Source: Zeimonas sp032027205 | Lineage (GTDB): Bacteria; Pseudomonadota; Gammaproteobacteria; Burkholderiales; Burkholderiaceae_E | Assembly (NCBI GenBank): GCA_032027205.1 | Contig: JAVSMN010000001.1 | Span: 744,001-808,000 of the forward strand | Length of the DNA: 64,000 nucleotides | Direction of reading: 5' to 3' | Shown here: positions 26,978 to 35,106 of the stretch, one piece after another | Layout of the letters: each line of letters opens with the position of its first letter | Numbering within the stretch: the first letter of the stretch is position 1 | Made by a program: the position numbers and the translations under genes | The notes under the pieces: model-generated | What the model was told of the DNA's origin: nothing | The model's database searches: none | The model's input: only the letters and a program-made list of their open reading frames with translations

Positions 26978-27318
26978 TCGCACCCCCTCGCCTCAGCCGC
27001 TTGCTCGCGGCCCTTCGCGGTCAGCCAGTACAACGCGATGGAACGGTCGGGGCGCTCCGGGGTTGGCGCAGCGATACGGGTAACGGAAACGGGCCAACCG
27101 AGCGCGGCTAGCTCGAAAGCAAACGCAGCCAAGCGCCACGAACCCGTGCGGTCCTCAAAGACGGGATGCGTCAGTCGGTCGCCGTGTGCAAGCATGCCCA
27201 GCAGTGCATCGGCAAGCGTCCCGCGCCTTGGTGCTATCGGTACAATCTCAAGCTCAGGCAGCAGCGCCAATTGCTCGCCCAGCCCCGATTCGTTGTGCAG
27301 ACGGTCGGGGCTATTCAT
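26974..27318 (-). CDS. Small winged-helix-like protein of the element
   Basis: 114 aa from the ATG at 27318, which overlaps the preceding stop by 4 bp (ATGA). The core GTLADALLGMLAHGDRLTHPVF, then TGSWRLAAFAFELAALGWPV, ending ALYWLTAKGREQA, reads as a winged helix-turn-helix of the type seen in small phage and island proteins. It sits between the AlpA-like regulator and the SSB-like protein in one coupled unit, so a role in replication control is plausible but not shown. Confidence 0.6.
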   Translation of the reverse strand: MNSPDRLHNESGLGEQLALLPELEIVPIAPRRGTLADALLGMLAHGDRLTHPVFEDRTGSWRLAAFAFELAALGWPVSVTRIAAPTPERPDRSIALYWLTAKGREQAAEARGCE

Positions 27319-27563
27319 TTCTGCTGGCCTTGCAGCAGGCGCCGAATGTCGGCGATGCGCCACCCTAAGCGGCCGTTGATGCGAATCGGCCGAATAGGCC
27401 CGGCTTCGGTGCAGGCCCAAACGCGCAGCGTCTGCGGCTTGCGGTTCGTGTGGTACGCGGCGCAGTCGGTCGGGACTACCTCGCGCGTTTCAGCGTAAAG
27501 CGGCGGAAACTGCGCGGCCACTGGCCGGCGGTCGTCACTGCGTTCAGCAATGGCGGGTTGCAT
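27315..27563 (-). CDS. AlpA/MerR-like small DNA-binding protein (putative excisionase or regulator)
   Basis: 82 aa. The C-terminal half has a MerR/AlpA-type helix-turn-helix: VVPTDCAAYHTNRKPQTLRVW, then PIRPIRINGRLGWRIADIRRLL. Proteins of this class in islands act as excisionases or as activators of excision and replication. AAGGA precedes the ATG at 27563. Directly upstream (27622-27655) is a cluster of short repeats that could be its operator. First gene of the coupled unit AlpA-like, winged helix, SSB. Confidence 0.7.
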   Translation of the reverse strand: MQPAIAERSDDRRPVAAQFPPLYAETREVVPTDCAAYHTNRKPQTLRVWACTEAGPIRPIRINGRLGWRIADIRRLLQGQQK

Positions 27564-27621
27564 GTCGAGCCATCCTTTCGCCTTCCGGCGCGTTGAAGAT
27601 GACTCAATTGCGAGGGCGCAA

Positions 27622-27655
27622 GCCCCCTATCGCGCAAACGATAGGCCCCCTATCG
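27622..27655. repeat. Direct and inverted repeats upstream of the AlpA-like gene
   Basis: GCCCCCTATCG occurs at 27622-27632 and again at 27645-27655, 23 bp apart, with an inverted half-copy CGATAGG (27639-27645) between them. They lie in the 112-bp gap upstream of the AlpA-like gene, so they are a candidate operator. Confidence 0.55.
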
Positions 27656-27675
27656 GACTGGAAACCGCGCCAGCC

Positions 27676-28554
27676 CTAGCGCTTTATCAGCCCGTCGAAA
27701 GGGCTTGCGAGTTTCCTCTCACGCTTCTCTCGCAGTATCTGGCGAAGCCGGGCAGTCGTGATGCCTTCCTCGTCGGCAACACGCTTTGCGTAATCGCGCA
27801 CCCCGGTAGCCCTCACCTCGTCGTACCGCGCGCGTACGCGGGCGCGGCGCGCTTCCGGCGTTTCGTGCTCGGGCGCATCGATGCCTGCTTGTGCGTCGAA
27901 TGTCTCGGATGCGCTGCTTGCCTCTGCGCGCTCGATGGGTTGGAGCAAGTGCGCTAGCCCGCGAGATTCAAGAAACGGCAGAAGGTCAGCCACCAGCACA
28001 ACGGCATCGTCGTATGGCGTATCTATCGGTTCGCGCGTCGCCGGAGTACGAACCTGCAACTGCCCACGCTGTACAGCCTTCCTCAAATCCCCTTCCCAGT
28101 TCAACCGCAGCATGCCTCGGTACAACTGGTCTTTGAACACATGGCCGGCGCGCTGCTTCGTCGCAAGCCAGTAAGGCAGGTCGGCGTATCGAATTGCGCT
28201 TGGACTGCAAGGAAACTTAGCCGGCAACTGCCATGCGAGCGCTCGTGCCCACGCTGCGAAATCGGCGAGCAAGACAGTCGATTCAATCGGCTCTGCTTCG
28301 TAAAGTTCGAGCAGCGGCAGATTGCCAGCGCGCAGATGCGATATGGCGATGCGTCGGCGCTCCAGCAACAATTGCCCGACTTCCTGAATTCCGCATTCCG
28401 GCCAGTCATCGGGCTCGCCACCGATGGACAACAGCAGCGCTTGGGACAACCGCACCGCCGGCAGCATTGCCCACTTCTCCCAGTCTGCGGGCCCGATGCC
28501 TCGCGGCAGCTTGCCCATCAGCGCGCCCGGCGCAGCGCAATGGTCGTCGTTCAT
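27676..28554 (-). CDS. Hypothetical element protein with C-terminal helix-turn-helix
   Basis: 292 aa, start at 28554 with GAAGGGG 5 bases upstream. The N-terminal two thirds (PADWEKWAMLPAVRLSQALLLS, then WLATKQRAGH) match no domain I know. The last 80 residues, EARRARVRARYDEVRATGVR then DYAKRVADEEGITTARLRQILREK, look like a helix-turn-helix. I recall proteins of this layout beside island integrases. It could be a regulator or a replication accessory factor. It lies between integrase and the AlpA-like gene, all on one strand. Confidence 0.65.
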   Translation of the reverse strand: MNDDHCAAPGALMGKLPRGIGPADWEKWAMLPAVRLSQALLLSIGGEPDDWPECGIQEVGQLLLERRRIAISHLRAGNLPLLELYEAEPIESTVLLADFAAWARALAWQLPAKFPCSPSAIRYADLPYWLATKQRAGHVFKDQLYRGMLRLNWEGDLRKAVQRGQLQVRTPATREPIDTPYDDAVVLVADLLPFLESRGLAHLLQPIERAEASSASETFDAQAGIDAPEHETPEARRARVRARYDEVRATGVRDYAKRVADEEGITTARLRQILREKRERKLASPFDGLIKR

Positions 28555-28655
28555 CGCACCCCTTCAAGTGCAATCCTTCAAATGGGAGCCCGTGCCAGGC
28601 CGGTGAAGGAATCCGGCTTTTCTCCCCGTCGGGATAGGCGCGGGCGAAAGTTGAG

Positions 28656-30101
28656 CTAACGCGTGTCGCCGCCGACCACGCGCAGCACAGGCGCGTCGGC
28701 CGTTTCAGCCTTCGGCTGTTCGATGCCCGCCTCGGTCAGAATCCACGCCTCAATGCGGTCATGCCAAAGGCGCAGCAGGTCGAGCGGACGCACTCGGTAA
28801 TGCTTCTCCGCAATGGCGCTCGGCTTGTGCCCTTGAATCTGCGCCACTACACCGGCTGGAGCCTCTAGCCACTCGGCGAGAGTGCCAAACGAACGACGCA
28901 GCCCATGCAGCGTCACATGCGGCAACCCACCAGCGGCTAGCGCTCGATTGTGGGCGATGCGCGGCTCCTGCAAGCGCCCCCCTGCGGCTCGCGCACTAGC
29001 AAAAACCCACGGCGACGGTTTCCAGCCACGGCGCCATTCGTGCGCAGCATCGGCGTTGCTCCGCAGGCTCTTGGGCGGCTCGGGCGGCGTCTCATTCCTC
29101 GCCTTGTGTTCACGCAGGACGCTCGCAAGGTACGGAGTAAGCGGAATCAACCGCTCGCCCTCCACCTTGTCGGCGATGCGCATCGAGCGCCATCGGAAGT
29201 CAACGTCCTCCCACCGGAGCGCAGCCATTTCTTCGCGCCGGGCACCAGTCAGCAATAGCGCTTGCAGGTAGGCAGCAGGAACCGGCGGCAGCTTGCGCAC
29301 GGCATCGAACCACAGTCGCAATTGCTCACGCTGGAGCGCGTCGTCCTTCGCGTTCGGCTTGCCCAGCGTCTCGCGCACCTTCCGCCCCTTGCAGGCGTCG
29401 CCGTGAACGATTGCCAGATACTCAGCGTGCTCGGCGCACCAGTTCACGAACACTGCCAATTGCCGGAATGCGAGCGCCGCACGGCCAGGACGCGCTTTCG
29501 CTTCACGGCTCGCCCACGCCTCGACGGCTGCGGCGTCAATGTCGGCTAGCGGGCGATTCAGCAGCGCATACAGCGGTCCCGGTTGCGTGCGCTTCTCGCG
29601 CGAGCGTTTGCGCTCGGCACCGCCGGCTGCAGCCATCTTCAAATGGTCGGAATGGTGCCGGTCGCTCCAACGCTTGCGCCGCGCGTTGCAATAGACGGTC
29701 CACGCTTCCAGCCCAGTAACTTCACGCTTGGCACGCTCAGCGTTCGCCGTCTGGCGCTCCGCTGCGTACTGCGCGATTCTCGCGGCCTTCTCCGCTCGCG
29801 GGTCGATACCTTGCCGCACCAGTTCAGCCAGCCGCGCGGCTTCCGCGTCTGCGCCAGTCCTCACCGGACGGCCCCGTGCGTCCTTCGCCGTCCGGATGGG
29901 CATGGTCGCCGGGCCGATAGTCATGCGCACCGTCTGGCGGCCTAGCTTCGATTCAAAGACGAACGACTTCGCACCGTTCGCCGTCACCCGCAGGCACAAG
30001 CCGGGTTGCTCGGCGTCACGGTAGATGGCCTGCGATTTCCCCGGCGGGCAAGTCGCCCGGTCCACCGCCGGCCGTGACAGCTTGACTCGCATTTCTGGCA
30101 T
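28656..30101 (-). CDS. int: Tyrosine recombinase/integrase of the element
   Basis: 481 aa from the ATG at 30101 (GAGGGGC just upstream; an ATG at 30092 is an alternative). It has an N-terminal DUF4102-like arm-binding region (DRATCPPGKSQAIYRDAEQPGLCLRV, split here as two overlapping motifs), a SAM-like core-binding domain and a C-terminal catalytic domain. Catalytic residues: Arg in TGARREEMAALRW (about 290), HGLRRSFG (His-x-x-Arg, about 399), GHK and the nucleophile in EKHYRVRPL (about 434). Phage-type integrases of this kind use tRNA 3' ends, in line with the 49-bp att duplication. It lies 187 bases from attR. Confidence 0.95.
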   Translation of the reverse strand: MPEMRVKLSRPAVDRATCPPGKSQAIYRDAEQPGLCLRVTANGAKSFVFESKLGRQTVRMTIGPATMPIRTAKDARGRPVRTGADAEAARLAELVRQGIDPRAEKAARIAQYAAERQTANAERAKREVTGLEAWTVYCNARRKRWSDRHHSDHLKMAAAGGAERKRSREKRTQPGPLYALLNRPLADIDAAAVEAWASREAKARPGRAALAFRQLAVFVNWCAEHAEYLAIVHGDACKGRKVRETLGKPNAKDDALQREQLRLWFDAVRKLPPVPAAYLQALLLTGARREEMAALRWEDVDFRWRSMRIADKVEGERLIPLTPYLASVLREHKARNETPPEPPKSLRSNADAAHEWRRGWKPSPWVFASARAAGGRLQEPRIAHNRALAAGGLPHVTLHGLRRSFGTLAEWLEAPAGVVAQIQGHKPSAIAEKHYRVRPLDLLRLWHDRIEAWILTEAGIEQPKAETADAPVLRVVGGDTR

Positions 30102-30140
30102 GCGCCCCTCGCCACTGTTCGTAATTCCAGCCTTTCGGCA

Positions 30141-30160
30141 TGTAGCCACCATGTAGCCAC
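30141..30160 (+). repeat. Paired integrase arm-site-like repeats, attR side
   Basis: TGTAGCCAC at 30141-30149 and 30152-30160, spaced 11 bp, 128 bases before the attR core and at the 5' end of int. A further direct repeat, AATCAACGCG, lies at 30175-30184 and 30249-30258 and may bind another recombination factor. Confidence 0.6.
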
Positions 30161-30287
30161 TGGAATCGAATTCTAATCAACGCGGGCGAATCTTGCGAAT
30201 GCCTTGGAGCGCCGCTCCAGTGCTTGGTTTCGGAGAGAGTGCAGCAGAAATCAACGCGAGAGAATGCACACGAATTAGGCAAGTTTG

Positions 30288-30336
<49 letters not shown>

Positions 30337-30342
30337 ACTTCG

Positions 30343-30380
30343 AAAAGCCTCGCGAGTCGACACTTGCGAGGCTTTTTTTT
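30343..30380 (+). terminator. Displaced native tRNA terminator
   Basis: AAAAGCCTCGC, a 12-base loop, then GCGAGGC and a run of eight T. It lies 7 bases after the attR core, where the tRNA terminator would have been before insertion. Confidence 0.85.
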
Positions 30381-30492
30381 GTCCGAATGATGTCTGCGCA
30401 CGCGCGCGCGAGTGCTTGCCGACATCGGTCCTCCCTGTAGCCGAGGATGTATTCACAGCTAAACCTGACCAGACGCGAATACGATCCACTCT

Positions 30493-31425
30493 GTGCCTCA
30501 ATTCGAGGAGATCGTGTTCTCCCTCCCACACGCCCAGCCTCTCGTCACAATTCTGATCCCGGCGTTCGACGCCGCCGCGTTCATCGCCGACTCGGTTGAA
30601 TGCGCCCTGCGGCAGACCTGGTCCCGAGTCGAAATTGTCGTCGCGCCGGACGACGGATACGACTACCGCGAACTCCGCGAACGCTTCCCGTCCCCCCGTT
30701 TGCGCATTATCGAGCCGGGCGCCGAGCGTGAAAGCGGACCTGGGCCGACGCGCAATCGGGCGATCGACGCCGCTCGAGGCGAGTTCTTCACGGTCCTCGA
30801 TGCGGACGACCTCATTGCGCCCACGCATACCGAGCGCATGATGCGGGTGGCGATAGACGAAGGCGCCGCGATTGCGCCGACGCGTTATTCCGAGTGGAAC
30901 CCGTTGCGCACGATCCGGATTCCGCCACTCAGCGAAAAGCCTCTGACATTGCGCGGATACGGTCGCCTGCTGGCGTCGATGCATCCGCTGCAGCATCGCA
31001 GTCTCGAGGTGGGCTACAGCTCCGGATTCGCCGAAGACGTGATCCACGACGGACTCGTGATCGGGCGCTGCGGATCCGTTCCGGTGGTCGATTCGACCTA
31101 TTACATTCTCCGTCGTCGGATCGGAAGCCTTTGCAACCGTGGCCCCGATGCCGAGCGCGCCATCCAGCGCTCCTATGATCGACGCATCGAGCAGATCGAG
31201 CGTCGCCCGACCGAACTCGGGCTGCAGGTGCTCGATGCGGCGCAGCGCCGCGATTTTGCACAGCTTTTCCGCTTCCGTCGCTTCGTGAGCCTGCGTTTCT
31301 CGGAGAGCGGCGCCGACGACTACAACCGCTGGACCGCCGGCAAGGAATCCGATCTCTGGGATCGCTTCACCAGCGAGACGGCTGCGCTTTCGGCGGACGT
31401 GGCATGCGACAGCACTCCGCAATGA
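30493..31425 (+). CDS. Glycosyltransferase family 2
   Basis: 310 aa, GTG start at 30493 with no clear ribosome-binding site. The GT-A fold is visible at the N-terminus: PLVTILIPAFDAAAFIADSV, then GPTRNRAIDAARGEFFTVLDADD with the DxD-type metal motif. No membrane segment is present, so it is a soluble or peripheral enzyme that transfers a sugar from a nucleotide donor to an unknown acceptor. It stands alone just outside the integrative element, with no other polysaccharide genes beside it. Confidence 0.8.
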   Translation: MPQFEEIVFSLPHAQPLVTILIPAFDAAAFIADSVECALRQTWSRVEIVVAPDDGYDYRELRERFPSPRLRIIEPGAERESGPGPTRNRAIDAARGEFFTVLDADDLIAPTHTERMMRVAIDEGAAIAPTRYSEWNPLRTIRIPPLSEKPLTLRGYGRLLASMHPLQHRSLEVGYSSGFAEDVIHDGLVIGRCGSVPVVDSTYYILRRRIGSLCNRGPDAERAIQRSYDRRIEQIERRPTELGLQVLDAAQRRDFAQLFRFRRFVSLRFSESGADDYNRWTAGKESDLWDRFTSETAALSADVACDSTPQ

Positions 31426-31596
31426 GGAGCGCCATGCGGCGTGCCTCGTGCGCAGGACCGGTCGTTTTGCCGATCACATCTGCGCAGGCCGGACCGATTC
31501 TCCGTTGATTCAGCAGGGTGGCGTCGCCGCATCGAGGCAGAATCTCGCCTGTCTCGCGGCACAAGCCATACCCGGGACGCCTCCTCGCGCCCGGAC

Positions 31597-32505
31597 ATGC
31601 TCGCACAACGCATCCTCACCATCATCCTGCCCGTGTTCATCACGATCGCCATCGGTTACGGCTACGCGCGCTGGCGTGGGGAGGCCGTGCGCGCGGAGAT
31701 GGGCGCAGTGAACCGGATCAGCATGGACATTCTGTGTCCGTTGTTGGTGCTCACCGCGTTCGCTTCGAAGGATTTCGATCTCGCGAGCAATCTCGAGCTG
31801 ATCGTGGCCGGGATCCTTATCTCGCTCGGTTCCGGGCTGCTCGCCTGGCCGCTGGCGCGTCTGCTGGGCTACGACCTACGCAGCTTCGTGCCGCCGATGA
31901 TGTACAACAACTGCGGCAACATGGGCCTGCCGCTGGCCGCGCTCGCTTTTGGCTCAACGGGCCTGTCGGCGGCGGTAGCGCTCTTCATGGCTGGCAGCCT
32001 CGTCTACTTCTCGCTGGGCATCAAGATTGTCGACGGCCGTCGGGACGGTAGCGGCACGTCGTGGAAGCTCCTCACCAGCCCGATGATGATCGCCATGATC
32101 GCGGGCCTGCTGCTGGCGACCGCGCAGGTCGCGCTGCCCGGCACTCTGTTCACCGCGTTGAAGATGCTGGGCGAGGCGTGCATTCCGTTGATGCTGTTCG
32201 CGCTCGGCGTTCGGATGATCGACGTGAGCTTCGCGAGTTGGCGCATCGGCCTGGTCGGCGCGGCCGCCTGCCCGCTGACCGGCCTGGCCATCGCGTGGCT
32301 GCTGGACGCATGGTTTCCGTTCACACCTGAGCAGCGCGCGCAGGTCTATCTCTTCGCTGCACTTCCTCCGGCGGTGCTCACTTTCCTCGTCGCCGAGCAG
32401 TTCGACCAGGAGCCGGACAAGGTCGCCGCGATCGTCCTGCTCGGCAACCTCGCTGCCGTGGTGTTCGTGCCGCTCGGCTTGTGGCTGGGCCTGGCGCGCG
32501 CCTGA
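31597..32505 (+). CDS. AEC-family (auxin efflux carrier-like) permease
   Basis: 302 aa with about ten membrane spans. The start at 31597 (MLAQRILTIILPVFITIAIG) is typical. Family marks include MYNNCGNMGLPLAALAFG in the first half and LMLFALGVRM in the second, with the conserved N-x-G-N/P element in the discontinuous helix. Bacterial AEC proteins move malate, malonate or other organic acids; the substrate is unknown here. A 171-base gap without features precedes it. It converges on the flavin-reductase gene. Confidence 0.85.
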   Translation: MLAQRILTIILPVFITIAIGYGYARWRGEAVRAEMGAVNRISMDILCPLLVLTAFASKDFDLASNLELIVAGILISLGSGLLAWPLARLLGYDLRSFVPPMMYNNCGNMGLPLAALAFGSTGLSAAVALFMAGSLVYFSLGIKIVDGRRDGSGTSWKLLTSPMMIAMIAGLLLATAQVALPGTLFTALKMLGEACIPLMLFALGVRMIDVSFASWRIGLVGAAACPLTGLAIAWLLDAWFPFTPEQRAQVYLFAALPPAVLTFLVAEQFDQEPDKVAAIVLLGNLAAVVFVPLGLWLGLARA

Positions 32506-32566
32506 GAAACGCAGGAGTCGCGCTGCGGCCCACCGCGGAGCTCCCGCTGCGCGGCGCAGCCCGACT

Positions 32567-33283
32567 TCAGTACCCGGAGAACTCCTCGGTACGGATGTCG
32601 TCCTCGTCGATCTCCATCTCGACGAGCAGCCGACGCATCGCCTTGACCATCCCCTCGGGACCCGACAGGTACCAGATCGGCGTGGTGAGATCCGGCACCC
32701 AGCGTCGGATCGTCGCCGCGGCGATGCGACCGCTTTCGCCCTTCCATGAAGCCGGGACCGCATCGGTGATGACCGGCACGAAGCGGAAGTTCTGGTTCTG
32801 CTCGGCGAAGCGCAGGAAATCGGACTGGAACGGCGCGTCGTCCACCGAGCGATTCGCGTGCAGCAGCAGGATATGGTGGCCGGTGCGATCGCGCGAGGCC
32901 TGCGCGATGATGCTTCGCACCGGCGTCGCACCGATGCCCCCGATGATGAACACGGCCGGGCGGCTTTCCTTGTTATGCAGGCGGAAGTCGCCGTATGGAG
33001 CGTCGAGCTTCACCGCGCTGCCGGTCGCCAGGTTGCGCAGCACCCGCTTGAAAGCCGTGTTGCGCAGGCGAGTAGCGAAGCCGATCTCGCTTTCGTAGGG
33101 CGCTGTGATGAACGAGAACCCGCGCACGTTGCCTTCCGCGTCGGTCTCGGGCGGATCGATCAGTGTGATGTCGCCGAACTGTCCGGCGCGGTAGTCGAAG
33201 CCGTTCGGCTTCTCGAAATAGAAAGCCATCGTGTCGTGCGCGATCGGCTCCTTGCGGATCAACCGGACGTCCTGGATCGGCAT
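32567..33283 (-). CDS. FAD-dependent ferredoxin/flavodoxin-NADP reductase-like oxidoreductase
   Basis: 238 aa. It has the two-domain FNR layout: an FAD-binding barrel with DYRAGQFGDITL and FSFITAPYESEIGF, then a nucleotide-binding domain with GGIGATPVRSI and YLSGPEGMVKAM, ending EEFSGY, a usual C-terminus of the group. No 2Fe-2S cluster domain is fused, so a separate electron partner is expected. GGGAGAG precedes the ATG. It is divergent from the TrmB-like regulator, with a palindrome between, so the two may be co-regulated. Confidence 0.85.
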   Translation of the reverse strand: MPIQDVRLIRKEPIAHDTMAFYFEKPNGFDYRAGQFGDITLIDPPETDAEGNVRGFSFITAPYESEIGFATRLRNTAFKRVLRNLATGSAVKLDAPYGDFRLHNKESRPAVFIIGGIGATPVRSIIAQASRDRTGHHILLLHANRSVDDAPFQSDFLRFAEQNQNFRFVPVITDAVPASWKGESGRIAAATIRRWVPDLTTPIWYLSGPEGMVKAMRRLLVEMEIDEDDIRTEEFSGY

Positions 33284-33454
33284 CGTGCTCTCCCTTTACG
33301 GATCGGATGGGCTGCATGCAATGCTCGCGCGGTCGGCCATGCCGGAGCCGAAAGGAACCTGTGCCGGTGCGCTTATGCACGGCGCTCGCGCAACACCGTC
33401 GTGAAACCCCGCTGCCATGCGATGCATGCACGTCATGATCGCGCTCCAGTCGTA

Positions 33455-33478
33455 TAGTAGTTGCCTAAGCAACTACTA
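33455..33478. promoter_or_regulatory. 10-bp-arm palindrome upstream of the TrmB-like regulator
   Basis: TAGTAGTTGC, spacer CTAA, then the exact reverse complement GCAACTACTA, ending 9 bases before the regulator ATG at 33488. Candidate operator for autoregulation and possibly for the divergent oxidoreductase gene. Confidence 0.7.
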
Positions 33479-33487
33479 CTGAAGCGG

Positions 33488-34363
33488 ATGAAACCGTACG
33501 CGCTGCTGCAGGAACTCGGGTTCGGCGAGTACGAAGCCAAGGCCTATGTCGCACTGCTGAGCGGGGGGCAAAGCACGGGCTACGAAGTCGCCAAGGCCGC
33601 AGCCATTCCGCGCCCCAACGTCTATGCGGTGCTCGACCGTCTTGTCGCGCGTGGCGCCGCGCAGCGCTTCGACACTGCCGACGGCGTGCGCTACGCGGCA
33701 ACGCCGGCTTCCCGCATGCTCCGGCGCCTGGAACAGAAGCATCAGCGCACGCTGGCCGCGGCGCGCGAGACGCTCGCCACGCTTGTGCAACCCGACGAGG
33801 CAGCGCCGGCGTTCACGCTACGCAGCGAAGCAGAATTGCTCGAGCGCGCGCGCGCCGGCATCGACGCCGCCCGCGAAACCCTGTTGCTCGCGATACAACC
33901 GCCGCAAGCGGCGCCGCTCGCCGAAGCGTTGCAGCACGCGAGCGACCGCGACGTTCGAATCACCACGCTGTGCCTGGCGGGTTGCGCGCAGGAATGCGGC
34001 GCCTGCCGCGGCGACATCTATCGGCTGGCGCCAGCAACCGACGACGAAGCGCGTTGGCTGCTGCTGGTGGTCGACCGCAGCGAAGCGCTGGTCGGGAACG
34101 TCGAGCCGTCGATGGTTCAGGGAGTGGCCACTGCGCAGCGCCCGATGATCGAGCTCACCGGCGCCTATATCCGCCAGAGCCTCACGCTGGCGCTGCTGGC
34201 CGACGAAATGGGAGCGCGCATCGAAAAACTCGTGTCGCCGCGCACGCGGCACGCACTGGATCGTCTGTACCCGGGCGGGGGCTTCCTCGCCCATATCCGG
34301 AGCCTGGGCAAGCCAGCATCGTCGCAGATGCGGCAACTACCGGGCTCGCGATCGAAGGAGTGA
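33488..34363 (+). CDS. TrmB-like transcriptional regulator with a cysteine cluster
   Basis: 291 aa. The N-terminus is a TrmB-type winged helix: LLQELGFGEYEAKAYVALLS, then EVAKAAAIPRPNVYAVLDRL. A coiled coil follows (about 85-110), then a C-terminal sensor region. In this region lies CLAGCAQECGAC (about residues 162-173), a C-x3-C-x3-C-x2-C cluster that could bind metal or an Fe-S cluster or sense redox state. The start at 33488 gives the family N-terminus; the longer frame from 33461 would run through the palindrome. An exported protein gene follows after 6 bases and is probably co-transcribed. Confidence 0.8.
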   Translation: MKPYALLQELGFGEYEAKAYVALLSGGQSTGYEVAKAAAIPRPNVYAVLDRLVARGAAQRFDTADGVRYAATPASRMLRRLEQKHQRTLAAARETLATLVQPDEAAPAFTLRSEAELLERARAGIDAARETLLLAIQPPQAAPLAEALQHASDRDVRITTLCLAGCAQECGACRGDIYRLAPATDDEARWLLLVVDRSEALVGNVEPSMVQGVATAQRPMIELTGAYIRQSLTLALLADEMGARIEKLVSPRTRHALDRLYPGGGFLAHIRSLGKPASSQMRQLPGSRSKE

Positions 34364-34369
34364 TCGACC

Positions 34370-34987
34370 ATGTCCAATACAAGAGTCTTGCCGAAGTTCG
34401 TCGCAGGCTTTGTCCTGCTGCTGGGCGGCGCCCTGTACGCCGCTGCCTCGATGGCCGCCGGGGAGATGAACTGGTTCGGCGGCCCGATATACGACGGGCC
34501 GCCGGCGCTGAACGCCACCGCGGCGCTCGTCGAGGCGGGCGGCGGCGCACAGAACTTCACGTTCTCGAAGGCGCTCGTCTCGATGCTCGGCGAGAAGACC
34601 GTGAACGCCGAGGTGGCGAAGCTGAACAAGCAGTACGGTGAGAAGGACACCACTGCCTTCATCGACGGAATGACCTTCGCCGTCAAGGACGGGCTGAAGC
34701 GCGCCACCGAAGCCGGCGTGCAGCTTCCGGCGGCCCCGACTGACCTGAAGGGCACCGCGCTGGCGAAAACGCTCGTTCAGGCGGGGACGGTCGACGGCAC
34801 GTTCTGGTCCGGCCAACTCTTCGACAAGGCGCTGTCGCACCCGATTCACAACCAGGTGATGGCCGACATCGAAGCGAAGTCCAACCGTAACGCCGACCAG
34901 AACGTCCACCGCATTCTCAACCAGGCGATGTACGACGTGGCGCAGGCGCTCGGGATGAAGAACGTGAAGCTCGCGTCGCTGCACTGA
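34370..34987 (+). CDS. Unrecognised exported protein, in operon with the TrmB-like regulator
   Basis: 205 aa. It has an N-terminal signal or anchor segment, KFVAGFVLLLGGALYAAASM, and no lipobox. The mature part has no cysteine and is largely helical and Ala/Lys-rich (FSKALVSMLGEKTVNAEVAK, ADIEAKSNRNADQNVHRILN). I recognise no domain. It starts 6 bases after the regulator stop, so the regulator probably controls it. The divergent FNR-like oxidoreductase may belong to the same response. Confidence 0.75.
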   Translation: MSNTRVLPKFVAGFVLLLGGALYAAASMAAGEMNWFGGPIYDGPPALNATAALVEAGGGAQNFTFSKALVSMLGEKTVNAEVAKLNKQYGEKDTTAFIDGMTFAVKDGLKRATEAGVQLPAAPTDLKGTALAKTLVQAGTVDGTFWSGQLFDKALSHPIHNQVMADIEAKSNRNADQNVHRILNQAMYDVAQALGMKNVKLASLH

Positions 34988-35106
34988 CGTTGCATCCCTG
35001 CGTCCCGAATTGACGGACGAACGTCCCGTTCGTTCCGTTGCGTCCGGCGGCTTCTCCACTACGCTGCGATCACGCGCGGCAGCATGGAGCGCCGCCGGAC
35101 ACGCTC

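Noticed and set aside
34988..35106. Imperfect hairpin near 35015-35036 as a terminator after the exported protein
   Set aside because: Short stem with a bulge and no T tract; not strong enough to annotate.
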